A DNA stretch of 64,000 bases from Leptospira saintgironsiae (GCF_002811765.1 NZ_NPDR01000003.1:372001-436000), one strand, 5' to 3'. Shown: positions 17,106 to 29,243, numbered from the stretch's first letter. Program-made: numbers and translations. The notes: generated by a model not told the origin, from the sequence alone.

Positions 17106-19664
17106 TTAACCTCGCGAACTAACTCTTTTTTTCCAATCATCCAATAGTTTTAAAGCCTCTATAGGAGTCATAGAATCGATCGGAAGATCAGTGATCTCTT
17201 TTTTAAAGTCCTGCCAGAATTGACTATCACCATTAGGCGCGCTCATATCTTGGAATAGAGAAGGTTCCCTGGTTTGGATCCGTATTTCCTTCTTCCTAGA
17301 TTCCATATCTGTAAGAATTTCAGCAGCTCGTTTTACCACTGAATCAGGAACTCCTGCGAGTTGGGCCACATAGATACCGAATGATTTTTTAGCCTTACCA
17401 GGTTTTACTTTTCTAAGGAAAATTACCTTATCATCCTTCTCCACCGTTTCCATATGAAGGTTCCAAACACCAGGAAGTCTGGAAAGTTCAGTTAGTTCAT
17501 GATAGTGAGTGGCAAAAACAGTTTTAGGACGAGGGTGCATTTCGGAAAGAGATTCCAAAATCGCCCAAGCTATACTCATCCCGTCATAGGTAGAAGTTCC
17601 TCTTCCTACTTCATCAAAAAGTAATAAAGATTGAGACGTGCAATTTTTGAGAATATTTGCAGTCTCTTTCATTTCCACGTAGAATGTGGACTCTCCAGCA
17701 TTCAGATTATCTCCCGCTCCGATTCGAGTGAATAATTTATCTAAGATAGGAAGTTTTGCAGTTTCAGCGGCTACACTTCCACCGATCTGGAATAGGATCT
17801 GGTTGATAGCGATCTGCCTCATGAATGTGGACTTACCGGCCATATTCGGACCAGTTAAGATGGCGATTGAGTTTTCTTTTCCATCCAGGCCCACATCGTT
17901 CGGAGTGAATTTTGCGCCCACTGGAAGACTTGCTTCTACAACAGGGTGCCTGGAAGATTTCATTTCTAAATTGGAATCTTCGCTAAGTTCGGGGCGGATC
18001 CAGCCGAATTTTTCCTCAGCTTTTAGAAGAGAGATTTGAAAGTCCAAATCTCCGAATTCTTCAGAGACAATTAGAAGTTCGGAAGAATATTCTAAAACGG
18101 CCTGGACCATTTTTTCGAATTCTGTTTTTTCTACTTTTTGGATGATCTCATCTGCTTCTAAAATAGTTCTTTCTATTTCTTCTAGTCTTGCAGTGGTAAA
18201 TCTTTCGGAAGTAACCAGAGTTTGTTTTTTAAGATATTCTTTAGGAGCCTGCTCTGCTTGTACTCTGGAAATCTCTATAAAATAACCAACGATCTTATTA
18301 TATTTGATCTTGAGAGTAGAAAGACCTGTTTTCTTCTTCTCTTCCGTTTCTAATTCTAAGATCCAATCTGCACCTTTAGATCCAGCTTCTCTCGCTCTAT
18401 CCAGGTTTTTATCAAAACCATCTTTTAGGAATTTACCATTTCCTAATATAACTGGAAGTTCTTCTGTATGTATCCTTCCTTCGATATAATCCTTAAGGGC
18501 ATCCAATTTATCAGGTTTAGAAATAGGATAACCAAGAGGAGAAAGTAAACCAATTAGGGAGTCCAAGGTTTGGATAGAAGAAAGAATGGTTTTAAAATCT
18601 CTTGGATAGGCCTTATTTCCTCTAAATCTGCCCAGGATCCTTTCCAGATCTCCCAGATCTTTGAGTGCCTGGGTTAAATGAGCGAGTGGAATCTTTTTGA
18701 TGATATCCTGTTTTTCCCATCTGGATTTTAGAATGGCGGGGTCCGTTTCCGGAAATAAGATCCTTTGTTTTAGAACTCTTTTTCCTTTTGCAGTGCTGCA
18801 AAAATTCAAAACTGAAAATAGGGTATGACCCTTATCTTCCTTTTCGTTTTCGATCAGTTCCAAGTTCAGGATGGTTTCTCTGTCCATCTCTAAATAAGAA
18901 CCAGTTTGTAAGATACGAGGTTCTCTTAAGGTAAGAGTCCCGTCCCTGTAATTTTCTCTAATATAATATTCTAATGTTCTTGTTACCGTTTGGAATGGAT
19001 CGTTAGAATTTTCTGATCCTACTTTAGTAGCGTCTAAAACAGTTAATTCTCTTTCTCCGAAGTTTTGCCAGGTTCTGATCCTTTCTAAATCTTGAGAGAA
19101 TACACAAATCTCACTCGGTTTAAATTTTACAAATTCTGATTCTAATACTTGGGTCCTGGAAATTGGAACAGCAAAATGTAATACTTCTCCTGTAGAAACA
19201 TCTGCCATTCCTACAAAGATCAATGCGGCTTTCGGGACTAGTACACACAGATAATTGTTTTGGAAGCCGGAAAGTAAATGTTCTTCGATTACAGTGCCGG
19301 GAGTGATAATTCTCACCACATCCCTGGTCATGAGTTTTGTGTTTCCATCTTCGGGTCTGGATTGTTCACAAACCGCTATCTTCTTTCCTGCAGAAAGCAA
19401 TCTGGAAATATATCCGTCCTTGCTATGGAATGGGATCCCGCACATCGGAACTGAGTTTTGTCTTTTGGTTAACGCAATGTCTAAGATCGATGAGGCAATC
19501 TTTGCATCTTCCAGGAACATTTCATAAAAGTCTCCCATTCTAAAGAATAGAATAGAATCAGGGAACTTGGCCTTGATCTCCAGATACTGCCTCATCATAG
19601 GAGTATCCAGAGCTTCCGTTAGATCAGGAGAATTAGTTTCCGTTGTAAGAGAATTGTTTTGCAT
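17106..19664 (-). CDS. mutS: DNA mismatch repair protein MutS
   Basis: 852 aa, normal MutS1 length. Recognises mismatches and starts repair. N-terminal mismatch-binding domain with the F-R-M-G-D-F-Y-E-M-F motif (Phe-x-Glu wedge), a long lever/clamp region, then the ATPase: Walker A G-P-N-M-A-G-K-S-T-F-M-R-Q, L-L-F-D-E-V-G-R-G-T-S-T-Y-D-G and the F-A-T-H-Y-H-E-L segment. Its first 32 bases overlap the end of trpF, so the two are probably co-transcribed on the minus strand. Confidence 0.97.
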   Translation of the reverse strand: MQNNSLTTETNSPDLTEALDTPMMRQYLEIKAKFPDSILFFRMGDFYEMFLEDAKIASSILDIALTKRQNSVPMCGIPFHSKDGYISRLLSAGKKIAVCEQSRPEDGNTKLMTRDVVRIITPGTVIEEHLLSGFQNNYLCVLVPKAALIFVGMADVSTGEVLHFAVPISRTQVLESEFVKFKPSEICVFSQDLERIRTWQNFGERELTVLDATKVGSENSNDPFQTVTRTLEYYIRENYRDGTLTLREPRILQTGSYLEMDRETILNLELIENEKEDKGHTLFSVLNFCSTAKGKRVLKQRILFPETDPAILKSRWEKQDIIKKIPLAHLTQALKDLGDLERILGRFRGNKAYPRDFKTILSSIQTLDSLIGLLSPLGYPISKPDKLDALKDYIEGRIHTEELPVILGNGKFLKDGFDKNLDRAREAGSKGADWILELETEEKKKTGLSTLKIKYNKIVGYFIEISRVQAEQAPKEYLKKQTLVTSERFTTARLEEIERTILEADEIIQKVEKTEFEKMVQAVLEYSSELLIVSEEFGDLDFQISLLKAEEKFGWIRPELSEDSNLEMKSSRHPVVEASLPVGAKFTPNDVGLDGKENSIAILTGPNMAGKSTFMRQIAINQILFQIGGSVAAETAKLPILDKLFTRIGAGDNLNAGESTFYVEMKETANILKNCTSQSLLLFDEVGRGTSTYDGMSIAWAILESLSEMHPRPKTVFATHYHELTELSRLPGVWNLHMETVEKDDKVIFLRKVKPGKAKKSFGIYVAQLAGVPDSVVKRAAEILTDMESRKKEIRIQTREPSLFQDMSAPNGDSQFWQDFKKEITDLPIDSMTPIEALKLLDDWKKRVSSRG

Positions 19665-20295
19665 TTCTAATAAATTTCCGAATGAGTTCCTGATCTTTAT
19701 TTCCTGGCGAGGATTCTACACCACTAGCCACATCCACTCCGTAAGCCTTAGTTTGGGAAAGTGCTTTTGCGACATTTTCAGGTGTAAGACCTCCCGCAAG
19801 TAGATAAGGTCTACGAACTTCTGAAACCTGGTCCCAAGGAAAACTTTCTCCAGTTCCTCCACCAGCACCTAATTTATAACTATCTAATATCAATAAATCG
19901 GAATTAAGGAAATGTAAGGAGTCATCGTTTACTTTTCCTCGAACACGATAGGAAATTATTCTGGAATTCTTGTTTTGGTAGAGTGGGGAAGTTTCCCCCG
20001 GAGCCAAAGAGTCATCGCTAACGTATTGGACATAGTCGTGGGTCAAATTTTTTAAAATTGATTCTATATATTCGGTTGAAGATTTATAAAAAAGGAATAC
20101 GATTTTCGGACGTAAAAATGATGGAACTGATGTATATAAATAGGTAATTAGGATTTCAGCTTCCTTAGGGGAAACAAGTCTTGGACTGGAAGAAACAAAA
20201 TTGATCCCGATTAGATCGGCTCCTTCTTCCACGCAGACTTTCAGATCGTCTACTTTTCGTATTCCGCAGATTTTTACTTTAGGGGTTTGGGACAT
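19633..20295 (-). CDS. trpF: Phosphoribosylanthranilate isomerase
   Basis: 220 aa TIM barrel that isomerises N-(5'-phosphoribosyl)anthranilate in tryptophan synthesis. The N-terminal K-I-C-G-I-R motif carries the catalytic Cys; the C-terminal L-L-A-G-G-L-T-P-E-N-V and G-V-D-V-A-S-G-V-E motifs are the phosphate-binding and catalytic-Asp loops. It lies directly upstream of mutS with a 32-base overlap and away from any other trp gene in this window. The pgeF gene diverges from it. Confidence 0.93.
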   Translation of the reverse strand: MSQTPKVKICGIRKVDDLKVCVEEGADLIGINFVSSSPRLVSPKEAEILITYLYTSVPSFLRPKIVFLFYKSSTEYIESILKNLTHDYVQYVSDDSLAPGETSPLYQNKNSRIISYRVRGKVNDDSLHFLNSDLLILDSYKLGAGGGTGESFPWDQVSEVRRPYLLAGGLTPENVAKALSQTKAYGVDVASGVESSPGNKDQELIRKFIRNAKQFSYNGN

Positions 20296-20391
20296 GGGAT
20301 TTTTTTTCCGGGACTTTCTTTCTGTTCCGTTTTACGGCTCGAAATATTTCCTCTCTTTTCTATACAAGACCAGGACTTCCCCAAGTCAAGT

Positions 20392-21090
20392 ATGATCGAT
20401 CATAGATTTTTTCTAGAAGATAAAAGAAGCCTCAGGCTTTTGATCCTGGGAAACAAAGAAGCCGCCGGAGATCCGAACGATCCGAATTTTATTCGGGAAA
20501 GGGTAGCTCAGGCTTCTGGAGTCGCGGGTGCCGAAGTATTCTTCATGAATCAGGAACATGGAATAACCATCCTGGAAGCGAACGGATCGCCCAGTGCAGA
20601 TATTCCTACAGGGGATGCTCTATTTACCACTGAACCTAAAAAGATCCTAGTCGTAAAAACCGCAGATTGTATGCCTATATTTTTTTGGACAGGAAGGCCT
20701 GCTCTTGTAGGTGTGATCCATTCAGGCTGGAAAGGAACTCTTGCGGGAATTACAGAAAAGACATTAGCTCATGTGCAGAAAAGATACGGAGTAGATCCGG
20801 AACTAGTTCATTTTTATTTAGGGCCTTATGCTACCGGCAAACATTACGAAGTCGGAGAAGATGTTGCTTCTCTCTTTAGGAAAGAAGTTCCGAGTTCGCT
20901 AAAAACATTAGAAGAGCCTGGAAAGTTTCTGCTGGAACAAAAAACTTTTTTACTTCATAGGATTAAAAGTCTTGGGATCCAACCTTTTTTGGAAACTGCT
21001 GGGGTTTGCACCATGTCTCCCAATTCTAAATTTTTTAGTCATAGAAGGGGAGACACCGGTAGGAACTTAAATTGTATCTGGCTGGAATAA
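20392..21090 (+). CDS. pgeF: PgeF/YfiH (laccase-domain) protein
   Basis: 232 aa from the chosen ATG at 20392. DUF152/Multi-copper polyphenol oxidase family; known members remove mis-incorporated residues from peptidoglycan or act on purine nucleosides. Signatures: N-Q-E-H-G near residue 50, the T-A-D-C-M-P-I-F zinc-site segment, V-I-H-S-G-W-K-G-T, and the C-terminal F-F-S-H-R-R-G-D-T-G-R arginine motif. The open frame extends to 20287 but would run into trpF; ATG 20392 gives the usual family length. Confidence 0.85.
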   Translation: MIDHRFFLEDKRSLRLLILGNKEAAGDPNDPNFIRERVAQASGVAGAEVFFMNQEHGITILEANGSPSADIPTGDALFTTEPKKILVVKTADCMPIFFWTGRPALVGVIHSGWKGTLAGITEKTLAHVQKRYGVDPELVHFYLGPYATGKHYEVGEDVASLFRKEVPSSLKTLEEPGKFLLEQKTFLLHRIKSLGIQPFLETAGVCTMSPNSKFFSHRRGDTGRNLNCIWLE

Positions 21091-21115
21091 GATTCTAAGC
21101 CAAAATCTTAGGATC
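21091..21115. terminator. Imperfect hairpin between convergent genes
   Basis: GATTCTAAG (21091-21099) can pair with CTTAGGATC (21107-21115) with one G-T wobble, 7-base loop. It lies between the pgeF stop and the response-regulator stop, overlapping the latter. No clear T-run, so a weak bidirectional terminator at best. Confidence 0.3.
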
Positions 21116-21521
21116 AAATCTTGATCGTTTTACGAACTGTAGCGTTTGCTTTTTCTAGAACCTTCTCTCTTTTGATCGGTTTTACTAGATAGTCCATGAT
21201 ACCGTCATCAGTTAGAGACTTGATAACTGCAGGAGTGTTTTCGTCAGTGATTACGATTACTCTGGGAAGAACTCCCATTTCTTTCATTTCGTGAAAGGCA
21301 GCAAAACCGTCTATCACAGGGAGGTGAAGGTCTAATGTAATCAGGTCCACCTTTCGGTTGTCCTTGTACATGTTCAGGAGCTCTTTGCCAGATTCCGCAA
21401 AACCAACCACTTCGTAACCTTCGGATTCCAGGATCTGAGCCAATTGTTTGGCTTGGAATTTAGAATTTTCCGCAATGATTACCTGATAAGGTCTTCCTGA
21501 TGGAGCTACTCCGCCTTTCAT
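21114..21521 (-). CDS. CheY-like single-domain response regulator
   Basis: 135 aa, a receiver domain only. Phospho-acceptor D64 lies in I-T-L-D-L-H-L-P, with T92 (V-I-T-D-E-N) and the switch lysine K114 (Y-L-V-K-P). The usual acidic pair near the N-terminus is E18-N19 (A-E-N-S), so one metal-binding acid is replaced. An 11-residue N-terminal extension precedes the fold. No kinase lies beside it, so its partner is unknown; a role in chemotaxis or another signal relay is possible. It faces pgeF tail to tail. Confidence 0.85.
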   Translation of the reverse strand: MKGGVAPSGRPYQVIIAENSKFQAKQLAQILESEGYEVVGFAESGKELLNMYKDNRKVDLITLDLHLPVIDGFAAFHEMKEMGVLPRVIVITDENTPAVIKSLTDDGIMDYLVKPIKREKVLEKANATVRKTIKI

Positions 21522-21561
21522 CCAGTCACCGTCCCCGTTAATTCAAGAAATTTCCAGAAAG

Positions 21562-21600
21562 TTTCATACTTTCAGTATTTATATACGTAAAAATATGAAA
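21562..21600 (-). promoter_or_regulatory. AT-rich promoter-like region with inverted repeat
   Basis: Upstream of the response regulator. On the minus strand, TTTCATA (21600-21594) and TATGAAA (21568-21562) form a 7-bp inverted repeat flanking an AT-rich core with TATATAAAT, a plausible -10 region. Could be a promoter with operator; evidence is pattern only. Confidence 0.25.
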
Positions 21601-21628
21601 TTTCCAAGCATCGAATCAATTCCAGGCT

Positions 21629-23935
<2,307 letters not shown>

Positions 23936-23939
<4 letters not shown>

Positions 23940-25702
23940 GATAAACCCGCCAATTGTAAAAATAAGGACTCTGTTTCTTTCAATTCTTCTAATAAACTTT
24001 CAGTGAGTTTTGGGATCTCAGTTTTGGTCTTAGGAGAAGTCCTGCTTTTGAAAGAAGAATAAATTTTGATCTTAGGTTCAGTCCCCGAGGGACGGATGGT
24101 CAGCTTTGCCTGATCTTCTAACTCTAACTGGATCACGTCGGATGAAGGAAGACCCGAAAATGCAGATTTAGAAGCGCTTCCTTTTGCGATCTTGTTCTTA
24201 AAATCTAAAAATCCAGTGACCTTTCTTTTGCCTATGGATTTTCCGATCAGATCGTTATTTCTCAGAGACTGGAGTGAATCCTGGATTTTCTTTTTACCTG
24301 CAAGTCCTTCTAAGGTTAAAGACTTTAGACTTTCTTGGTACAATCCATATTTCAGATAAACATCGTCCATATAAGATAGAAGGTCTTTTTTTTCGGATAA
24401 AACTTCCATGAGTAGAAGTGCAGAAGATAAACTGTCTTTATCTCTCACGAAATCCACTGGTAGATAACCGTAGGATTCTTCTCCTCCGAAAAGGAAATAC
24501 TGGGTTTTGCTTTTATCCAGTTTTCCCATCACTTCTGCGATAAACTTGAAACCCGTTAGAACATTCTTAAGAGCGATCTTGTTCTTCTTTGCTATCTCAG
24601 CTTGCAGGTCAGTGGTGACGACTGTTTTTACAAGAACCGGTTTTTTACCTTTTTTAGGTTTGGAACCGACCTTCTCCGCTAAGTAAGCAGCTAAAATAGA
24701 ACCGATCTGGTTTCCATTTAGAAGAGCATATCCTCCCTTTGGATTTTTGACCCCAATTCCAAGTCTGTCCGCATCAGGGTCAGTCGCTATAAATGCATCA
24801 GCTCCAATCTTCTCGGAAAGTTTTCTGCTCATTTCTAAAGCTTCTGGCTCTTCTGGATTTGGAAATTTAACCGTAGGAAATTCTCCGTCCGGATCTTTTT
24901 GTTCCGGAACCAGAGTAACGTTTTTATATCCGAAGTCTTGTAGTAACTTCTTCATATATTTTCCGCCGGTTCCATGGAGTGGAGAATATACTAATTTGGT
25001 TTGGGATCTTTCTTTAGGAGTAACCTTAGAAGATACGATCCCGGATTTTTTAAGAGCTTTCAAATAAGAAGAGAAACAATCCTCTCCCGCTTTTTGGACT
25101 AACTTCTTGTATTTTGCATCTTTAGAAGAAAGAAATGGGATCTCATTCCAGTCTTGGACTTTATCGATCAACGAGATGATCTTTTTATCATCAGGAGGAG
25201 CGAGTTGTTCTCCTTTAGAAAGATAAGCTTTGAATCCATTGTATTCAGGTGGATTATGAGATGCTGTTAGGACCACACCGCCTGTTGCCTTATAATAACG
25301 GACTGCATAGGAGAGTAACGGTGTAGGAGCTACTTCTGAAAATAAGATTACCTTTATTCCAAAAGATGCAGCAACACCTGCTGTGACCTCTGCAAATTCT
25401 CTGGACCTTCTTCTGGAATCGTATGCGATTACTAAGATTGGTTTTTTGGATTTTTGGACCAGATATCTGGAAAAACCTAGGGCAGCTTTTCCTACGGTAA
25501 ACTCATTCATTCTACCGATCCCGTTGCCGATCCTCCCTCTCATTCCTCCGGTTCCGAATTCTAATGGCACGGTAAATGCCTCGATCTCTAGACCGTTTGT
25601 TTCTCCCTTTTTGTATCTATCTAGGACGGCTTTCGCCTCTTGTTGCACCTGGGGGGAAAACGGGGATTTGGTCCAGGATTCTATGTGGGATTCATTACTC
25701 AT
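23936..25702 (-). CDS. Phosphoglucomutase/phosphomannomutase
   Basis: 588 aa, the long form of the alpha-D-phosphohexomutase superfamily (PgcA-like). Interconverts hexose 1- and 6-phosphates for polysaccharide precursors. Four signature loops in order: catalytic serine [11 protein letters not shown], metal site D-P-D-A-D-R-L-G, sugar-binding G-G-E-E-S-Y-G and phosphate-binding R-P-S-G-T-E-P-K. First gene of the minus run with argD and leuB. Specificity for glucose versus mannose or ribose phosphate is not resolvable here. Confidence 0.88.
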
Positions 25703-25785
25703 ATATTTCTCTAGTTCACCCTATACTTTGAATAAAAAATCTAGTTCTTCCTGGTTCAAGACGTTTTTTCGCCGATTCTATAAGT

Positions 25786-26151
25786 ATGGAATCTAATGAA
25801 ATTTCCCGAGAACAACATAGGGAACTGGACTCACTTAGAGCGGTATTAAGGAACATTTCCTTCCTTCTATTTTTACTTTCTGGAATTTTAACATTCGGAA
25901 CCTTTCTGAAAGAGTCTCCTGGAAAGATTGTAATCCAAGCTGTGTCGGCGGTTCTATTTTTTATATTGGGGATTTTGGGTTACGGGGCTTCTCTATCTTT
26001 CCGTAAATCCTTGGTCTTGGAGGAGAAGGACCCGGAGCAGATCTTATTCGCTCTTAAGGACCTGAGATTTTTCTTAAGTGGTCTAGGTTGGATATTACTT
26101 GGTCTATTTTTACTCTCATTCTTCGGAGCTTTTGCATTGCTTCTTTCCTGA
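25786..26151 (+). CDS. Small membrane protein, three TM helices
   Basis: 121 aa. A charged N-terminal 20 residues, then hydrophobic segments at about 25-42, 51-70 and 96-120. The loop between the second and third segment is acidic (VLEEKDPEQ). No family recognised; probably an inner-membrane protein. It starts divergently from the phosphohexomutase gene (83-base gap) and precedes an aminotransferase gene by 22 bases on the same strand, so they likely form an operon. Confidence 0.6.
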   Translation: MESNEISREQHRELDSLRAVLRNISFLLFLLSGILTFGTFLKESPGKIVIQAVSAVLFFILGILGYGASLSFRKSLVLEEKDPEQILFALKDLRFFLSGLGWILLGLFLLSFFGAFALLLS

Positions 26152-26173
26152 ATGATTAAACTATGATCTGGAC

Positions 26174-27313
26174 GTGAGTTTAAGAGAATTTTTCATAGAA
26201 GATCGTCTGGAAAAATTTAGGACGGAAGCTCCCTGCAACCTGGGAGAAAGTGGGATCCGGAATCTAAACCTGGACCAGCTTGCAGAATATCTAAATTTAG
26301 ATTTGAGGGAGCTCGGAAAACTTTCCTTAGCGGACTCTCCCAATTCAGGAAGAAAAGATCTACGAGAAGAAATTTCAAAACTTTATAAAAACGTTTCTCC
26401 TGATCAGGTTCTAGTAACAACCGGAACCGGAGAAGCACTCTTCATTGCATTTCATTTACTTTTACAAAAAGGGGACACAACTTCTTTATTTTGGCCTGCA
26501 TTCCAGGCATTGTATGAAGTCCCAAAATCACTCGGCGTCAGTCTACAAAAAGTAGATCTTCTTTCCAGATTAGAAAGTAAAGAATTGGGATTTGGAAAAG
26601 AGAATCTAAACAAATTATTCCAAAATTCTCCCAAGCTTGTCATATTCAATCATCCTCATAATCCAACCGGTATCATAGCGGAAGAAGAAGATAAAAAAGA
26701 ACTCCAAAAACTTTCCGGTAATTTTCCGAATTGGATCTTATTTGATGAACATTATAGATTTCTTTCAGAAGAAAAGGATCTGGGTTGGAGTGGTTTTGGA
26801 ATTTGCGAAAATTCAATCTCAACAGGTTCTATTACGAAATGTTTCGGTGTGATGGGACTTAGGATTGGATGGTTGATTGGCCCTAAGGATTGGATACAAA
26901 AAGCAAGATCCATGAAGGATTATTTAACTCATACAGTTTCTCCTATTTCGGAGTTTCTTACTTTAAAACTTTTGCAGAACCGCAAAGTGCTGCAGAGTAA
27001 GATCAAAGAATCCCTTCAGGGGAATATGCGAACCTTCACCCATGCAGCGGCAGGCAAACTCCCTGGAATCGAAAGTTTTAAGGAACCAAGAGGAGGTGTG
27101 GTTGGTTTTGCAAAATTGCAAAAAGGTTTAGAATCTAGAAAATTTGCAGATCTTCTATATGAAAAAGCAGGAGTGTTTGTTTTACCTTCCTCAGATTTTG
27201 AAACAGAAGGTTATATTCGATTAGGATTTGGAGAAACAGAAGAAAGATTTCGTCTTGGTCTAGAGCGTTGGAGCACTTTAGGATCCGATGTAATTGCTCT
27301 TTTGAATAAATAA
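26174..27313 (+). CDS. Class I/II PLP aminotransferase
   Basis: 379 aa. Fold type I aminotransferase. T-G-T-G-E-A-L-F for cofactor phosphate, F-N-H-P-H-N-P-T-G (substrate/cofactor Asn), an F-D-E-H-Y-R segment in place of the usual D-E-x-Y, the Schiff-base lysine in S-I-T-K-C-F-G-V-M-G-L-R-I-G-W and a C-terminal Y-I-R-L-G-F. Start is GTG at 26174. Residue pattern suggests the group with MalY/aspartate-type or amino-acid-decarboxylase-like relatives, but the substrate cannot be told. Its last 103 bases overlap the convergent unknown gene. Confidence 0.8.
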   Translation: MSLREFFIEDRLEKFRTEAPCNLGESGIRNLNLDQLAEYLNLDLRELGKLSLADSPNSGRKDLREEISKLYKNVSPDQVLVTTGTGEALFIAFHLLLQKGDTTSLFWPAFQALYEVPKSLGVSLQKVDLLSRLESKELGFGKENLNKLFQNSPKLVIFNHPHNPTGIIAEEEDKKELQKLSGNFPNWILFDEHYRFLSEEKDLGWSGFGICENSISTGSITKCFGVMGLRIGWLIGPKDWIQKARSMKDYLTHTVSPISEFLTLKLLQNRKVLQSKIKESLQGNMRTFTHAAAGKLPGIESFKEPRGGVVGFAKLQKGLESRKFADLLYEKAGVFVLPSSDFETEGYIRLGFGETEERFRLGLERWSTLGSDVIALLNK

Positions 27314-28320
27314 GCGATCTGTCTGTCTCTCGTAAAAGATTCAGATTCCAATGTAAAATAAGATTTTCCTAGAAATACATGAGGACTTTCTAATATACTT
27401 TCGAAGTTGGAATTTTCCCTGGCCGGTTTCCAGGTCCATTCTAAATCTCTTATCCCAATTTTTAAGGTTTCCCCTTGGATTTTCCAGTGTGTTTCTCCGG
27501 TTCTAAAAGCCAATCCTTGTCTTAGTCTGGGCTCTTCTTCTTTTAAAAGATCAGGTGAGATCCAAACTCCGAGAGGAAATAATAAAGGTCTTTCTGGATC
27601 TATCTCTTCTTCCTTTGTGTGACCGTAAACCCAGACCTCAGTTCTATACACTCTGTTTGGGCTTGGGAATGTATCCTCGTATAAATTTCCCAATTGGTGA
27701 GATAGAACTCTCATGGATTGGATCCGAACCTTCCATTTTCCTGGTTCTCCCACGGGAAGAACCGATTCAGGCAAACAATCTTGGAACAGATCAGCAGGAA
27801 CTGAGGTCTCCCAAATTACGAATGGAGAAAGTGTAAGGGTGCTTATTTGAGGAAACCAAACTTCCCAGAAATATGGTTTGTTTCGTAGATGGAAATTTTC
27901 CTTTTTGTGGACCTTCTTTTTTGTTTCCTCTTGGAATAAATTTTCTCCAGGATGAAATGCTCTGAAAGAAGGATCTGATTCTTGGATCTTGGATTTCCAA
28001 GGGAGGAAAAATAATAGAGACCAAAGGGAAACTTTGTGTTTTCGGACTCGGTGGAATTTTCTTTTTGCGTTTGGAAAAATCTCTTCTGTTTCGGTTTCAG
28101 TAAAGGAGAAGGGTGGTAGGTTCTCTGACCAGTCTTCGGTCGTGGCAGATTCCTTTCCGTTTAAATTCCGAAAATTCCTGGAATGGGACTCACTTGTAAC
28201 GTAAGGATCCAATCTTTTTTGGAGTCTGATCTTTCCCGCTTCCCATTTGATGGAAAGGTGGAAAAAGGAGGACCGGAACCAGGAGAAAATTTTTTCTTTT
28301 AAACTTTTTAGTCCGATCAT
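27211..28320 (-). CDS. Hypothetical protein, about 369 aa
   Basis: About 369 aa from the ATG at 28320 (frame open to 28359). A basic N-terminal third (many R/K) and a C-terminal part with Trp-rich strands (VWVYGHTKEEE, W-K-I-Q-G-E-T-L-K). One hydrophobic patch (S-L-W-S-L-L-F-F-L-P-W) sits near residue 115-125. The C-terminal half resembles no family I recognise; it is compositionally like leptospiral hypotheticals. The 103-base antisense overlap with the aminotransferase is unusual for two real genes, but length and codon use over 1.1 kb favour a real gene. Confidence 0.6.
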   Translation of the reverse strand: MIGLKSLKEKIFSWFRSSFFHLSIKWEAGKIRLQKRLDPYVTSESHSRNFRNLNGKESATTEDWSENLPPFSFTETETEEIFPNAKRKFHRVRKHKVSLWSLLFFLPWKSKIQESDPSFRAFHPGENLFQEETKKKVHKKENFHLRNKPYFWEVWFPQISTLTLSPFVIWETSVPADLFQDCLPESVLPVGEPGKWKVRIQSMRVLSHQLGNLYEDTFPSPNRVYRTEVWVYGHTKEEEIDPERPLLFPLGVWISPDLLKEEEPRLRQGLAFRTGETHWKIQGETLKIGIRDLEWTWKPARENSNFESILESPHVFLGKSYFTLESESFTRDRQIAYLFKRAITSDPKVLQRSRPRRNLSSVSPNPNRI

Positions 28321-28390
28321 TCTTGGAGATAGGTTAGTAGATAGAGTTGGGAAAGGCAAGCCTAACTTCCCCTAAAAAAAGGAAAGAAAT

Positions 28391-29164
28391 ATGGGAAGAA
28401 CGTCCTTAGAACATGATGAATTTTTACGATCCATAGATGCGTTCCATCTAAGGGTTCTTGCGGAGATTGATTATCCTCAATCTTTGTTTAGAGAAGGAAA
28501 GATCCAGGATACAATTTGTTTATTCGGATCTGCTAGGATCTTAAGTCCGGAAGAATGTAGAGAGAAGGAAACCAGAAATCTCTCCGAATCAGAAAAGAAA
28601 TTATTCCTAAAACAAAAAGAGATGTCCGTATACTACGAGGCAGCTCGTAAAACTGCAAGTCTCATCACTGCTTGGGGAAAAGAAATTTCAAAGGATACCA
28701 GAAGAATGGCTGTCTGCACTGGTGGCGGACCTGGTATTATGGAAGCCGCCAATCGTGGAGCCAAAGAAGCAGGTGGACCAAGCCTTGGTTTAAATATCAG
28801 ACTTCCTTTCGAACAATTTGTGAATCCATATGTGGATCCTGAAGTGAGTGTAGAATTTCATTATTTCTTCATGAGAAAACTTTGGTTCTTACGATTGTCC
28901 ATGGGAGTCGTGGCTTTTCCCGGAGGATTCGGAACTGTAGATGAATTATTCGAGACCTTGACTCTTATCCAAACAGGTCGGAATAACCGCAAGATCCCTG
29001 TCATTCTATACGGGACCAAGTTCTGGAATGATATATTCCAATTAGAAAATATGAAAGAATATGGACTTATTGATCCAGATGATCTGAATCTAATCACTTA
29101 TTGTGATACTCCTGAAGATGTCCTAGAAACATTAAAGAAGAAGGTCCCACTGGATGGAGATTAG
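28391..29164 (+). CDS. LOG-family nucleotide phosphoribohydrolase
   Basis: 257 aa. TIGR00730/LOG family, which release purine or cytokinin bases from nucleoside monophosphates. The two hallmark motifs are present: G-G-G-P-G-I-M-E-A-A-N-R-G-A and P-G-G-F-G-T-V-D-E-L-F-E. The N-terminus has a C-L-F-G-S-A-R Rossmann strand. GAAAGAA precedes the ATG. The protein is longer than minimal LOGs, with an additional helical N-terminal segment of about 40 residues and an insertion around residues 55-85. Confidence 0.88.
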   Translation: MGRTSLEHDEFLRSIDAFHLRVLAEIDYPQSLFREGKIQDTICLFGSARILSPEECREKETRNLSESEKKLFLKQKEMSVYYEAARKTASLITAWGKEISKDTRRMAVCTGGGPGIMEAANRGAKEAGGPSLGLNIRLPFEQFVNPYVDPEVSVEFHYFFMRKLWFLRLSMGVVAFPGGFGTVDELFETLTLIQTGRNNRKIPVILYGTKFWNDIFQLENMKEYGLIDPDDLNLITYCDTPEDVLETLKKKVPLDGD

Positions 29165-29215
29165 GCCTAAAACGGGGAGAAATTCTAGGATTTTTCCCAA
29201 ATCTTTTTGGTTTCC

Positions 29216-29243
29216 TTGACATAAGCATCTTATAGAAAACTAT
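29216..29243 (+). promoter_or_regulatory. Promoter candidate for rpmB
   Basis: A perfect -35 TTGACA at 29216-29221. With a 16-17 base spacer the -10 would be AACTAT or ACTATG (29238-29244), a weak match. The rpmB ATG at 29254 has no visible Shine-Dalgarno, so the transcript may be almost leaderless. Confidence 0.35.

Noticed and set aside
27211..28320. Considering the unknown minus gene as a shadow
   Set aside because: It is 1.1 kb long, mostly outside any other gene, and has consistent composition, so it is kept as a likely gene despite the overlap.
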